Assembly (NCBI GenBank): GCA_964036045.1
Contig: OZ038380.1
Coordinates: 117,661,699 to 117,725,698, forward strand
DNA from: Eutreptiella sp. 'Long Island Sound 2002'
Taxonomy: Eukaryota > Euglenozoa > Euglenophyceae > Eutreptiales > Eutreptiaceae
Direction: 5' to 3'
DNA: 64,000 nt
Position numbers and translations under genes: made by a program. How positions within the stretch are numbered: position 1 is the first letter of the stretch; each line of letters starts with the position of its first letter. Of the stretch, positions 1 through 9,449 are shown piece after piece. The notes beneath the pieces were generated by a model. It was given only the letters and a program-made list of their open reading frames with translations. It was not told where the DNA came from and searched no databases.

Positions 1-112
1 AGAGTAGTGGTGTCTCCTGTCCCGCGTGCTTTTCCTCGTGGGCAGGGGAGTGCGTTAGCTTTTGGCCTTTAGCAAAAATGGGCGTTTTGCATGCCCTTAG
101 CACACTTGGCCA
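1..112 (-). repeat. Start of the 3' LTR of element A (partial)
   Basis: Reading the minus strand, the purine-rich tract at 114-124 is followed by TGGCCAAGTG at 112 and downward. An LTR should begin here by analogy with element B, where a nearly identical tract abuts the TG of its 3' LTR. The LTR continues beyond the window, so its length and identity cannot be checked. Confidence 0.45.
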
Positions 113-113
113 A

Positions 114-124
114 CCCTCCCCTCT
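114..124 (-). promoter_or_regulatory. Polypurine tract of element A
   Basis: On the minus strand this reads AGAGGGGAGGG, almost the same as the AGAGGGGGAG next to the 3' LTR of element B. In LTR retrotransposons such a tract resists RNase H and primes plus-strand DNA synthesis. Its place after the integrase and chromodomain reading frame fits that role. Confidence 0.55.
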
Positions 125-311
125 AGTAGGTAGGGCTTTTGCCGTCTTCCCCCAATGATAGGCGCCAGCACAGAAATTGGGCGTCATAGGAGTGGTACCA
201 GTACCTGACTATGACCTTCGGTCCGACATCAGCGAAGCCGGGCTCCGGGAGCCACGCCCGGGAGTGAAGTGAGACACACACAGACATACGTAGCACACTT
301 AGGGGTAAGGT

Positions 312-1739
312 TCAGTCCCTAGCTTTAGTCTTGGAGGCAAGCGTATCAGCGAGCCTCAGCAACTCACCAAGGTTGTTCTGGGACAAGTAGTCAACCAGAA
401 CTGAGTTTAGGCGTCCCTCAGGTAGAACAAACGCAGAGAAGGGCTCCCAGGTGGCCTCTTCGACTCCAAACCCTTCCCAAAGGGTGAGGAAGCGCCGACC
501 CTGGCGATAGCGGGGGCGTAGGTCAGACCTCACCAGGTAGAAGCCCTCCTTAGCCATCTCCTCGGCGTTCATGTCGGGGACTTCCCCTTCAACTTCCATA
601 GGGCTGGCAGCCCCTTGTAGGTCTAGGGCGGCGATTTCCTCGTCGTTCAGCTCCCACTCCTCCCCACAGAGGTCTTCAGGATCATAGTAGCGCTTCAGGT
701 GTTGAGCAGCGCACACCAGGGTCCCCCCTAGACGGGGAGGACACCGCACGGTGATACGGTGTCCATCCACTGATAGTATCTTGTACGGCCCGAAGTATGG
801 GTCATCGCTGGTAGAGCGTGGCAAGGCGGGTAGTGGACTGTGGTGCACAAGCACCCAGTCCCCCTCTTGGTAGGTGGCCGGTACTCGGTGCTTCTTCTTC
901 TTGTTCCACTGACGCTCCCTCACTCTCTGGAGCATAGCCTTGGCCTTGTCCACCTTCGCTTGTTGCTCTTGGACCCATTCACCCACAGAAGAATGGGTGT
1001 CCTCTGGATGGGGGGCGTGTAGGAACCACGCCGGGCGCCCTAGGAATAGCTCATGGGGCGCCTAGCCAGTAGCTGAACTCTCTTGGGAGTTCATCATCCA
1101 GGATATGACGGGGAGTAGTCTCACCCAGTCTCTGGTGCGTTCAGTTTTGCACCATATCCTTACATTCTCCTTGAGGACACGGATCTGTCGCTCACATAGG
1201 GGGTTGCTCGTGTGCGAGTAGGGGATCCCCGTAGACACCTGGAAATTGAGGGATCTCAGGATCCTCTTGTACCAACGGGTATCTGAGCGTACTCGTACGT
1301 CCTCATCGGAGTTGATCTCCTTGGGCGCCGCATAGACACAAAACCACTCCTCCAGGAGTATCTTGATAGTCTCCTCCCCGGTAATGTGCTTGGTACATCG
1401 GAACACCCTGGTAAACCTGGTCAACCCACAGGTTACCACGAGGGCGAAGTCATAGCCCCCGAACTTCGGCATCTCCGTGTACTCCACGTATAGAACACTG
1501 TTAGCACAGTGAGGGATGGGCAGGGTCGAGTAGAGACCTCTGTCCCTGATATCCCCTGGTTTGCAGGACCTGCACGGGCACTTGTCCACGATAGGCTGGA
1601 GGGTTTTCCGCAGTTGATCGTCAGTCCATGTAGTGTGGAACCACTGCTTGAACAGCCTCAGGGTACGGTCAGCACCCACATGACCGCTGGACTCATGGGC
1701 CCACTTCAGCAGCGCTGGGACTCTGTCACTAGGCACCAC
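312..1739 (-). pseudogene. Integrase and chromodomain of element A, split by a TAG
   Basis: This is the C-terminal part of Pol of element A. The first piece (1062-1739) has the HHCC zinc-binding region (HESSGH, then C-P-C-R-S-C) and an RNase H-fold integrase core. The second catalytic Asp is seen in INSDED and the Glu in NPLCERQ. Where the first Asp is expected the sequence reads YVEYTEMP, so it is Glu. A TAG at 1062-1064 interrupts the frame just before PHELFLGRPAW, and the same frame continues to 312. The second piece holds the integrase C-terminal domain (GPYKIL) and a chromodomain (LWEGFGVEEATWEP), which in chromoviruses directs integration to particular chromatin. The TAG and the Asp-to-Glu change suggest the copy is inactive. 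Confidence 0.85.
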
Positions 1740-1849
1740 GATGCGGTCCTCGTGCCAGAGGTAGCTCTTGTCCCTCTTCCACTGATCCTGGTTGACCAGG
1801 AGGGGCTCAAGGCGTTTCCCCAGGCGCTTGTAGATATCCCCAAACTCCT

Positions 1850-2134
1850 TCAGGCACTCCGATTGTTGGAGTCCATCAAGGGGCGTATCATCTTCATATT
1901 GAGGTCCAAGTGGACGTCCATACGGCTGAAGGCCTCCTTAGCCAGCGCTTCAGACCGGGCACCAATCAGGGCGTCGGAGTTGTTGCGGCTGATGTAGTCT
2001 GCACACTCGTTCTTCACTCCCTGGATATGGTGTACCGTCAGCCGTAGTTGACTGAGGTAGGTCCACCTGCGTCGTAGCTTGGCCTTCTCAGGTGGGGGCC
2101 CTTCTGGAAACTGCCGACCGGTTCTTGGTCGCAC
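1850..2134 (-). pseudogene. RNase H tail and linker of element A Pol, -1 frame
   Basis: This frame continues the RNase H domain after the upstream Pol frame is lost near 2100. It contains the conserved end of Ty3 RNase H (HHIQGVKNECADYISR), where the last catalytic Asp and the connection to integrase lie. The change from the upstream frame is -1 and falls at G_GGC_CCC (G3C5). A second -1 change, at a C4 run near 1875, is needed to enter the integrase frame. Both switches are at C runs, so each could be a missing C in the assembly, a mutation, or less likely a recoding site. Confidence 0.8.
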
Positions 2135-5100
2135 AGCCAGACCACAGGGTTACTCCCCAACAGTTGTGCTCGTGAGGATAGCACTAGCATACCCGCGAGC
2201 AATTCCTGCTCATAAGTGGAGTAGTTCCCCCTGGCCTGGTTCCATTTCCAGTTCCAGTGGCCCAGAGGTACTAGGACCCACTTGTCGTCAGGGTAGCTGT
2301 GCTTGAGGGTTCGATCTCGGTTGAGACCTGCCGTCCCCCATTGGGAAATGGCCGAGTCAAACTCCTCCTTCTCTAGTGCTTGCCATTGGAACAACGTTCC
2401 ACCACCGCCCACATTGCTGGCGTCGGTCACCAGGATAATCTCCCCTTGTGCCCTAGGCACGCCCAAGCACTTAGCGTTGGCCACCTTGTCTTTGAGCTCG
2501 TCAAACGCTTGTTGCTCTTGTGGGCCCCAGCGCCAGGTAGTACTGTTCTTGATCAAGTCCGTCAGAATGGCGCTGGTGTAGGTGAAGTTTTTGATATGGC
2601 GGCGATAGAAGTTGCACGCCCCAATGAAACTGCGTACATCATGAAGTCCTTTCTTGGGGTCTTCGTGTCGTACCTGAGCATCCATCAGGGGTTTGGCCTT
2701 AGAGGCCGCTGGGGTCCACCACCCATAGCCAATGCCAAACCCCAGGTACTGCATGGTCTCCTGCATGAACTCACACTTCTCCAGCTTGAGTCGTGTGTGG
2801 CCCTCCTGGCAGACCGCAAAGAACGCACCCAAGAGGATTAGGTGGTCCTCCTGGGTATTGGTCCCGAGGCATACATCGTCGATGTGAGCTTCCATCTGGG
2901 CCCCACAGGATATAAGCTCCTGCACCTTAGGTCTCCTTCGTAGGATGGACAAGATCTTGTTCATCACGTCTTCGAATAGAGCGGGTGCGTTGGCCACGCC
3001 AAACGGCATGACCTTCCACTTGAACACCCTCCCCTGAGGGGTGATGAAGGCCAGTAGCTCCTGAGCGTTGGGCGTCAGGTCCACTTGCCAGAATCCGCTC
3101 CTCTTGTCCATCTTGGTCTTGTAGCGACAGGAGGCTATCTTCTCAAGGGTAGACTCCATATTAGGAATGGACCCTGAGTGGTTCAACATTTTCTTGTTCA
3201 GCTCTCCGTAGTCCACTACCAGCCGTTTGGCTGTAGACCCAGGTTTAGCCACCAAGAAACAGGGGCTGCAGTGTAGGGGGTAGTCCCCGTCCTTGTACTC
3301 CAGGACTAGGCCAGCGTCCATACATTCTTGCATCTGTCGCTCAATCTCGTCGGCCTGCTCTTTAGGAGCTGGATAGGGTCTCCTCCGGATCTTGTGACCC
3401 ACGAACTCGGGTTTCAGCTTGAGGTCCATCTGTACCAGCTTGTAACATGAAGGTGGAGGGGGTAGTTCTCCGAACACCTCCAGATAGGTCCTTATAAGCT
3501 TCTGCACCCGCGGGTCCAATAGCTTGATTTTGTCCTCCATGTCCTCGTCAGAGTGTAAGTTGCTTGCCCCCTGAGTAATAGACGTCGGGAGGTGATCCTC
3601 CACCGACTCTTCGCCCTTGGTAGTGTCCTTCAACCCTTGGTAGGCATATAGGAGGTCTTGTTCAACCATCTCCGATGGACGATGGCAACCTAGGCACGCT
3701 CGAGGGGATTCACATACACATTCCTCCGAGAGGTCGTCCTCCTCTGGGGTCCTCACATGGGCGCCCCACACGCTCTTCATGAGCTTAAGATCTACCTCCC
3801 TTCGCCAGGTGGTGATCTTCTGTTCGAGGTCCTCATTCAATTGGGATAGATCTCCCATACGTCCTTGCTTCAGTGGCCATGAGCTGCGGGTAGGCTTAGC
3901 GTAGCATAGCTTTTTCGCCACCAACTTCCTCTTGGAGTCCACACGGTCCCTTAGCCTGGATCGAGGGTCCAGCTCTTCGTCCACAGGGTCTTCCACCCTC
4001 ATGGAGAGTAGGGGTTTCAGTGGGGCGACGTACTCGGCGTTCTCCACTTCTTCCACACAGGTCTGCACGAAGAAGGCGTCGTGCTCAGTTTCGTCTTCTG
4101 AGTGGATAGAGCTAGGTAGCTCGGATGGTCCACACTCAGAGAATCCATCTGGAACAGGTACATGGCAGGGAGAGTTGGGGGCGTTGGTGTCAGTCACGAC
4201 GTACTCATCTCCTCCGGGTATAGTCTCAATAGCATCTTGAGGTCGTAGTCGATCCTTCAAGTCACCCACGGCGAGTCCATCGCTTTCTCGTTGTATAGCC
4301 TGGACCAGAGTCGGGTCCAGATCCTCCCAGGGGATGGAGGTAAGACCTCCGTCCACCACGCTGAGCATACTCCCCCATCCGGGCTTCCCAATAGGCGTCT
4401 TACGCCCCAGAGGCACGGAGATGGCCTCATCAGGTAACCAAACAGAGCTGATAGTCAGCCTGTCCAGGAGGTTTCGCCAGTACTCGTTGCCCCCATGGGC
4501 TCCCCAATCGGGGGAACACAGGACCATACGGGAACGTTCCAAGGCCACCTTGGTCAGGACCTTCCCCAGTTCACTGAACCTGGGGTTCCCGTAGGCCATC
4601 CCGAAAGAGGGCCAGTAAAATTTGTAGCTGCAGTTCTTCCCCTTGCTGCAGTAGAGGTCCAGTACATGCTGCTTGTCGCTGGCGAACAACTCCACATTCA
4701 GGTCTTCTCTAGAGTACCCCAACTCCTTCAGACCTTGGTCTAGGACTTCCCCCAATAGTTGATAGTCCTCAGTTTTGGAGGCCGCCATCATGTTGGAAGG
4801 CTGCTCCTTCGATAGCCTCAGGTAGCTCGAGGTAGGGTCAGACTGCTCCAATGGCACAGACTCTCTGCCACTGCCGTGGTCCACGTAGAGGAGGTAGGGC
4901 GCTTGCAGCGTCAGGAATTGTATCTCGGAGTGGTGCACGAAGAAGTCAGTCCCCAATACAAAGTCGAAGGCCTCAGCGTCCATCACATTGAACCGATGGG
5001 CGATAGTCCGGGAGCCCATAGGTACCTCCACTTCACAGTCCCCGCAGCTGTGCACCACATGTCCATCCCCCATTCGTATAGCCGCGGTGGTCATGGTGTT

Positions 5101-5211
5101 CTTCAGGCTCCCACAAGGTAAAATTTTCCTGGTCAGCATAGATATGGTGGCGCCAGTATCCAATACCCCCAGGTATTCACGTCCCCCTAGTCGGATACAT
5201 ACCCAAAACAC
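2038..5211 (-). CDS. Element A Pol: protease, methyltransferase-like domain, RT, RNase H
   Basis: A 1057-codon open frame. Residues 1-100 are a retropepsin with the active-site motif LDTGA (18-21). Residues about 170-265 form a Rossmann-like segment: NVELFAS, then YGNPRF (208-212) where N6-adenine methyltransferases have NPPF, then CSPDWG. It resembles the Dam-like domain of DIRS elements. After an acidic linker comes the reverse transcriptase (about 610-840), with the catalytic box reading HIDD instead of YIDD, then RNase H (VTDAS, TYEQELLAG). The frame has no natural start: it is in frame with gag, separated by a TGA at 5242-5244, so Pol was probably made by readthrough. The 3' end runs out of frame inside RNase H. 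Confidence 0.9.
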   Translation of the reverse strand: MFWVCIRLGGREYLGVLDTGATISMLTRKILPCGSLKNTMTTAAIRMGDGHVVHSCGDCEVEVPMGSRTIAHRFNVMDAEAFDFVLGTDFFVHHSEIQFLTLQAPYLLYVDHGSGRESVPLEQSDPTSSYLRLSKEQPSNMMAASKTEDYQLLGEVLDQGLKELGYSREDLNVELFASDKQHVLDLYCSKGKNCSYKFYWPSFGMAYGNPRFSELGKVLTKVALERSRMVLCSPDWGAHGGNEYWRNLLDRLTISSVWLPDEAISVPLGRKTPIGKPGWGSMLSVVDGGLTSIPWEDLDPTLVQAIQRESDGLAVGDLKDRLRPQDAIETIPGGDEYVVTDTNAPNSPCHVPVPDGFSECGPSELPSSIHSEDETEHDAFFVQTCVEEVENAEYVAPLKPLLSMRVEDPVDEELDPRSRLRDRVDSKRKLVAKKLCYAKPTRSSWPLKQGRMGDLSQLNEDLEQKITTWRREVDLKLMKSVWGAHVRTPEEDDLSEECVCESPRACLGCHRPSEMVEQDLLYAYQGLKDTTKGEESVEDHLPTSITQGASNLHSDEDMEDKIKLLDPRVQKLIRTYLEVFGELPPPPSCYKLVQMDLKLKPEFVGHKIRRRPYPAPKEQADEIERQMQECMDAGLVLEYKDGDYPLHCSPCFLVAKPGSTAKRLVVDYGELNKKMLNHSGSIPNMESTLEKIASCRYKTKMDKRSGFWQVDLTPNAQELLAFITPQGRVFKWKVMPFGVANAPALFEDVMNKILSILRRRPKVQELISCGAQMEAHIDDVCLGTNTQEDHLILLGAFFAVCQEGHTRLKLEKCEFMQETMQYLGFGIGYGWWTPAASKAKPLMDAQVRHEDPKKGLHDVRSFIGACNFYRRHIKNFTYTSAILTDLIKNSTTWRWGPQEQQAFDELKDKVANAKCLGVPRAQGEIILVTDASNVGGGGTLFQWQALEKEEFDSAISQWGTAGLNRDRTLKHSYPDDKWVLVPLGHWNWKWNQARGNYSTYEQELLAGMLVLSSRAQLLGSNPVVWLCDQEPVGSFQKGPHLRRPSYDAGGPTSVNYG

Positions 5212-5241
5212 CAGGTCTTGGGTGCCACCGGAGCGTCCCCG

Positions 5242-5244
5242 TCA
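5242..5244 (-). promoter_or_regulatory. In-frame TGA between gag and pol of element A, possible readthrough site
   Basis: The last gag codons (PAEF) are followed by TGA CGG and then, in the same frame, the protease. UGA followed by C is a context known to permit readthrough in several viruses. Eighteen bases further on the RNA can form a 9-bp stem (ACCCAAGAC with GTTTTGGGT, one G-U pair) with the loop CTGGT. Function is inferred. A CGA-to-TGA mutation is the alternative. Confidence 0.4.
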
Positions 5245-5897
5245 GAACTCCGCGGGACAGGTCACCTCGAACCCCTTGTTCCGCAGCTTGCGGGCCATCC
5301 CCATGAAACGGCTTCTCTTCTTAGCGTTGCCGTCATCACCACCTTCGTGCTCCCGCTTGGCCCCTTGTTCTTTCTGGGCCTGCGTCTGTGAGCGTGTGGT
5401 AGGACCAGACTGCCCTCCAGAGGGCTCGGAGTTCCCCCCTGGATTAGGGTTGGGGTTGCCTCCGTTCTTGTCGGTGTTCTTGTTGTCCTTGTCTGGCTGG
5501 CGGTTAGCGCCTCCTCCTCATCCACCTTGACTCTTGTCTTGCCCTTGTCCACGTCCTTTCGACTTGCCCTTGCCGGAGTCGTTGCCTTCGCCTTTGCCTC
5601 CACCTTTGCCAGAGCCTTTGCGAGATTTTTCACCCTTAAGCTTCGCCGATAGGCGCTGCTTGTGGTAACACTCATCCTCGTAGTGCTTCCTCTGCCCACA
5701 GAGGGCACACGTGATGGTGCACCTGTAATGATCCGGCAGCTTTGCCTTGGCGCCGGTGTTCTTCTCCTGCTGCTTCCCCTGGACTACGAAGCAGTCTCGC
5801 TGCTCGCAGTCAGGGGCGTGCTGCAGGTGGCCCTGCTCGTCTCTGGCATCACACCAGAAGAGCTCCTTGACGTTTTCCATGATACGGGCGTGGGCGT

Positions 5898-5904
5898 GTT
5901 TGGG
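5898..5904 (-). promoter_or_regulatory. Possible -1 frameshift heptamer C_CCA_AAC in gag of element A
   Basis: Read on the minus strand in the capsid frame, the codons CCA AAC preceded by C match the X_XXY_YYZ rule, and slipping one base back enters the zinc-knuckle frame. I see no convincing downstream pseudoknot. The site includes a C5 run, so an assembly deletion would give the same picture. Confidence 0.3.
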
Positions 5905-6598
5905 GGTAGTCCCCTGCCCAGGTCTGGATCCTTGGTACCCTTTGCCATGGCCTCCAGAGCCTCCACCTCCTGGACGTTGTTAAGGTGCTGGTCGCTTTCT
6001 TTCTCCAAAGCCCGCTCCAGGAGTAGTACACATAGATCCTTGTAGCGGAGGGATCTAGCTTTGCGCTCTGCCGTTGAACGGCACTCGTCCCACAGCTCTC
6101 GAGGGAGCTTAGCCACCAACCAGAAAAGCAGGTCGTCGCTGCTGTAGGAACCGGGCGTCAATCGTCCAGCCCAGTGATCCAGGTCAGCCAACAGCTCAGC
6201 GACCCTGCCAGGTTTGGGGTTGTTGGGCAGCACGGCCACGTTCTGGATCTCGGCCCTGATGGAGAGGTCGGTTTCATAGGTTGGGTACTGCCTCTCCAAG
6301 GCAACCAACACATCGGCAAAGGTGGCGGAATTAGTCACGATCTGTCTGACCTGCTTCTCCAGGTACGTGGTCTTGCAGCACTGCAGGAGCAGATCGCACT
6401 TCACCCGTCCACTAGCGTGGGTTTGGCCGGTCAATCGGAGAAACCGGCCAAAACTCTTAGCAAACTCGCTGAGGTCCTTGCCTGTGAACTCAGGCAGGTT
6501 CACCACGATCTTGGAGGTGGCAATAGCCTTAGCCTCCTGAGACTTGCGTCCCTCAGGGCGTCGGGTCTTCCTCTTCTTCTTCTTCTTCTTCCCACTTG

Positions 6599-6603
6599 GG
6601 TCC
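6599..6603. repeat. Target site duplication of element B, left copy (ggtcc)
   Basis: The five bases ggtcc immediately precede the TG of the left LTR. The same five bases immediately follow the CA of the right LTR at 27126-27130. A 5-bp duplication is typical of Ty3/gypsy integrases. It proves that 6604-27125 entered as a unit. Confidence 0.9.
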
Positions 6604-7083
6604 TGTAACCGCTGCATAGTGGTTGATCTTTCTTGTGATTGCGAAGCCTGTAGCCTTGATGCCCCAGGGGTCGTAACGCCCGACACTGCCCCTGATATCT
6701 CCGAACCCAACTGACCCTCTTCAGACCCATATCCAGCCTCTTGGAGCGACATATGCGAAGCACTTGTAAGTCCAGTGAACTCCATGGTGGAATATGAAGA
6801 GTACGAAAACCCGGTCTACAAAAATGGAGCAGACATAGAATCTCAATGCGCATTCATCGCAACTAATGACACAACGTGAAATCATTCGAAATAATTTAAA
6901 TAAATCCGATTGGGAAATCACGAAAGACAAATGCGACTCGACGCGCGCTCACAGGCGACATCTGGCGGCGAACGGAAAACATGAAACAGAACGGAAAATT
7001 TACTGCACTAATGTACATCTGGGAATCAATGGAATTCTGATCACATCAGTGTATAATTGAGTGCTGTCACTGCTGCCGTTACA
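6604..7083 (-). repeat. 3' LTR of element B
   Basis: 480 bp, starting tgtaacc and ending gttaca on the plus strand, so the ends are a short inverted repeat (TGTAAC/GTTACA). It differs from the 5' LTR (26646-27125) at six single bases, giving 98.75 percent identity. The LTR also contains the first part of the gag frame, which here is followed by element A sequence rather than by gag. Confidence 0.95.
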
Positions 7084-7093
7084 CTCCCCCTCT
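7084..7093 (-). promoter_or_regulatory. Polypurine tract of element B
   Basis: On the minus strand AGAGGGGGAG abuts the TG of the 3' LTR without a gap. This is the expected place and composition of the primer for plus-strand synthesis, and it fixes the orientation of the element. Confidence 0.8.
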
Positions 7094-8429
7094 GAAAACA
7101 TACGCCAGTATGTCAGGCTGGGTGAAGTGAAGTGAACGAAACGGCGCAAGTGACCAAAAACTGCCTAATCTAAGGCAAAATGTGTGAAATTGAGCTGAAT
7201 TGTGCAAAATTGTGCTGAGATCTGTGCTTCGCGATGGCCATCGACTTGAATGAAACGTATAGGTATCTCAGGGCACACAGAAAAAGCTTCGTTCAAGCTC
7301 GAAAATTCGAAAATTGAAAGTCTGATTGAAGAATGTACATGATGATCCATGATCCATGATTCACGATGAAATCAGGATCTGACATCCCACTGCCAGAAAA
7401 CAGAAAACGAGCGTCGCCATGTCGTCGAGCGTCAAAAAAATAGGGTATCCCCTCATGGAGTCCAAGATATGTGAAACTGGCTGGTGTCATTTGCAGTCAT
7501 GAGACCAGATGCCAGATTATGGTACAAAATGTGCCTGAATTGAGACCAAAATCAGTGAATCGCACACGGATTCAGGGTGGCGAAACTCACCGCAAGCCAA
7601 AATAGGTCCAATTCAATGTCGATAGACACTGTGTGTAGTGTTGAACGGAAATCCAGTTCTCATTCATAGCCAATCCAGGTCAAATCCTCATGATGATGAT
7701 GAATCCCATGATGGAAATCCAATCATTTAAAGTAATGATAGCCAAGAAAAGCCAGTGGGGATTCCCCACACTGTCAGTATTGTTCCCAGGGCTTCATGTT
7801 TAATCCAGTATGAGCCAGAAGGGGTAATTGACTCGTTATAGTCCCAGAATGTATAAGCATCCAATGCTTGGTACTGGGAATTTGCCAAAATTGAGCTGAT
7901 TCTGAGGGGGATTCCAACACAATCCACAGATGAACAGCGAGTCGACACAAGTAAGAACACCATCGTCGTCACTTGGTCTATATAAGCCCTTTGACAGTGG
8001 TAGATTGAAAAACAAACCAACCGTCTCAATGTAAGAGCTGATGGAAATCACATTCTGAGCAGATCCGTCAAACACATGAAATGGATCAGACTCAGTCATG
8101 TGCCAGAATCTCTGTAATGAGCACGAACTCGAACGAGTCCTTCCCAAGGCGAGTAGAGGGGTCCAGTCGACAGCAAAAGGTGATAGTGTCGTCGTGGTTG
8201 AGGGTAAAGGCCTTTCGGGTCTTCAGATTGGAATCATCTGAGATGAAGCACATGATTCACATGATGGTCATGATGGGAATGATGGATGGAATGACCAGGA
8301 TGACCCCAGAATGTCCCATCATCTGTTCGTCGAACCACATAGACGATGCGTCTGGACTGTTATGTCCCCATGCGAAGGGTATATGTCGACCGTAAACCTC
8401 TTGGAAAGTTTCGGCGACCCAAATTCTGA
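7094..8429 (-). other. 3' untranslated region of element B
   Basis: About 1.3 kb between the stop of the chromodomain frame and the polypurine tract. I find no credible protein in either direction. The stretch is A+T richer than the coding part. It contains short imperfect repeats built on catgatg/tcatgat near 7330-7380, 7690-7715 and 8245-8290. Confidence 0.6.
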
Positions 8430-9215
8430 TCAGATCTTGTCAGGGATGGATGATGCCACGATTGGAGCTTCTTCTTGTGCTTGTAAGTCTTCCTTGGCGA
8501 CACAATCCTTGATCAGCGAGAGCTCTTTGTCAATCTCAGGGTGTTTCTTCAGGAACTTGATGAAAGTGTCCGTATACCCATGGATGAAGCTTGAAGCAGG
8601 CTCCCATTTGTCTTCTTCTGGACCGAATCCTTTCCATCTGCACAGAAAGTACCACTTGCCTCGAGCATTCTTCTTGTACTCAAGAATCTTCTCCAACTCG
8701 AAACTGCTTGTGACCATCTTCCTGTCGCTCAGGTACTTCGAAGTCCAGTAGAGAGGCTTGAACCTTCCTTTGGGGCAGGGTACTTCGGCCTTCAAACGAT
8801 CTCGATGTGATTCTTGATGCCTGCCTGGCTCAATCTCAATGTTGAATGTAGTCTCACTTAGTTGACTCTTGACTTGGAATGGGCCATCCCACAAAGGTAA
8901 CAATTTGTTGTCGTCCTTCAGGGTCTCGTCTGACTTACGAAGCCAAACTTGCTGGCCTTTCTCGAAGGGTTTTCCTTGCGTTCTTGACTTATTTTTGAAA
9001 TTCAACCAATCTGCTTGACTTTCCACTTTGGCTTGGATCCACTTGGACTCTAGATCCTTGATCCTTTCAAACCATTGCGAGGCGTCGTAGCACTGCCTTG
9101 GATGGTACACCACTGGTCCTGGACCCATCTTCTCTCGACCAAAAACCAGCTCATTCGGACTTAATCCAGTGTAATTCTTGGTGCGATGGTATCTTTTCAA
9201 GACACAGTAAATTGT
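8430..9215 (-). CDS. Element B integrase C-terminal part and chromodomain
   Basis: The end of Pol of element B, cut off from the rest by LINE C. It begins within ETIYCVL, which is shared with the other side of the LINE through the 17-bp duplication, and continues with the GLSPNELVFG motif of Ty3 integrases. The GPF-type C-terminal domain (LWDGPFQVKSQL) follows, then a chromodomain (FLCRWKGFGPEEDKWEP) with the aromatic and acidic residues expected for binding a methylated histone tail. A short tail follows. If the LINE and one duplication copy are removed, this frame joins the 19434-21961 frame without any change. The break is therefore an insertion and not decay. Confidence 0.92.
   Translation of the reverse strand, partial: TIYCVLKRYHRTKNYTGLSPNELVFGREKMGPGPVVYHPRQCYDASQWFERIKDLESKWIQAKVESQADWLNFKNKSRTQGKPFEKGQQVWLRKSDETLKDDNKLLPLWDGPFQVKSQLSETTFNIEIEPGRHQESHRDRLKAEVPCPKGRFKPLYWTSKYLSDRKMVTSSFELEKILEYKKNARGKWYFLCRWKGFGPEEDKWEPASSFIHGYTDTFIKFLKKHPEIDKELSLIKDCVAKEDLQAQEEAPIVASSIPDKI
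9199..9215. repeat. Target site duplication of LINE C, left copy
   Basis: The 17 bases aagacacagtaaattgt occur here and again at 19434-19450, directly flanking element C. A duplication of this length is typical of target-primed reverse transcription by non-LTR elements. Confidence 0.92.
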
Positions 9216-9449
9216 TGTCACTTTCTGAGTGTCTATTTTTTTTGGATTTCAGCATTCCCATGCCAGAAAATCACTGATTCAAATACAAATCGTCCTGAAT
9301 CAGCAGCTCTAGGGCGTATTACCCGTCCACATCCAGTCCAACAATTGAAATCTCAAAATCGACCTCTCAATCCGACCTTACCGTCAATTCTTTGTCCTTG
9401 GAACCGCTCTTCAACTTTCACGTTATCCCTTGTGCCCGTCGCTACCAAC

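Larger units (their letters stand above)
5245..6603 (-). pseudogene. Element A Gag: capsid and zinc-knuckle region
   Basis: The 3' two thirds of gag. From 6603 to about 5900 the frame encodes a lysine-rich stretch and a Ty3-like capsid region (NLPEFTGKDLSEFAKSFGRF). The frame then changes by -1, and from about 5898 to 5245 it encodes a nucleocapsid with a CCHC zinc knuckle (C-x2-C-x4-H-x4-C in CALCGQRKHYEDEC) and a G/K-rich basic tail. An in-frame TGA at 5518-5520 lies in a glycine run, after which the same frame stays open to the TGA at 5242. The frame change sits exactly on C_CCA_AAC at 5898-5904, a canonical -1 slippery heptamer that also contains a C run. Gag coats the RNA genome and forms the particle. 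Confidence 0.8.

Noticed and set aside
1509-1997. Plus-strand frames opposite the integrase and RT of element A, and similar frames opposite element B
   Set aside because: They mirror real coding sequence on the other strand and have no domains of their own.
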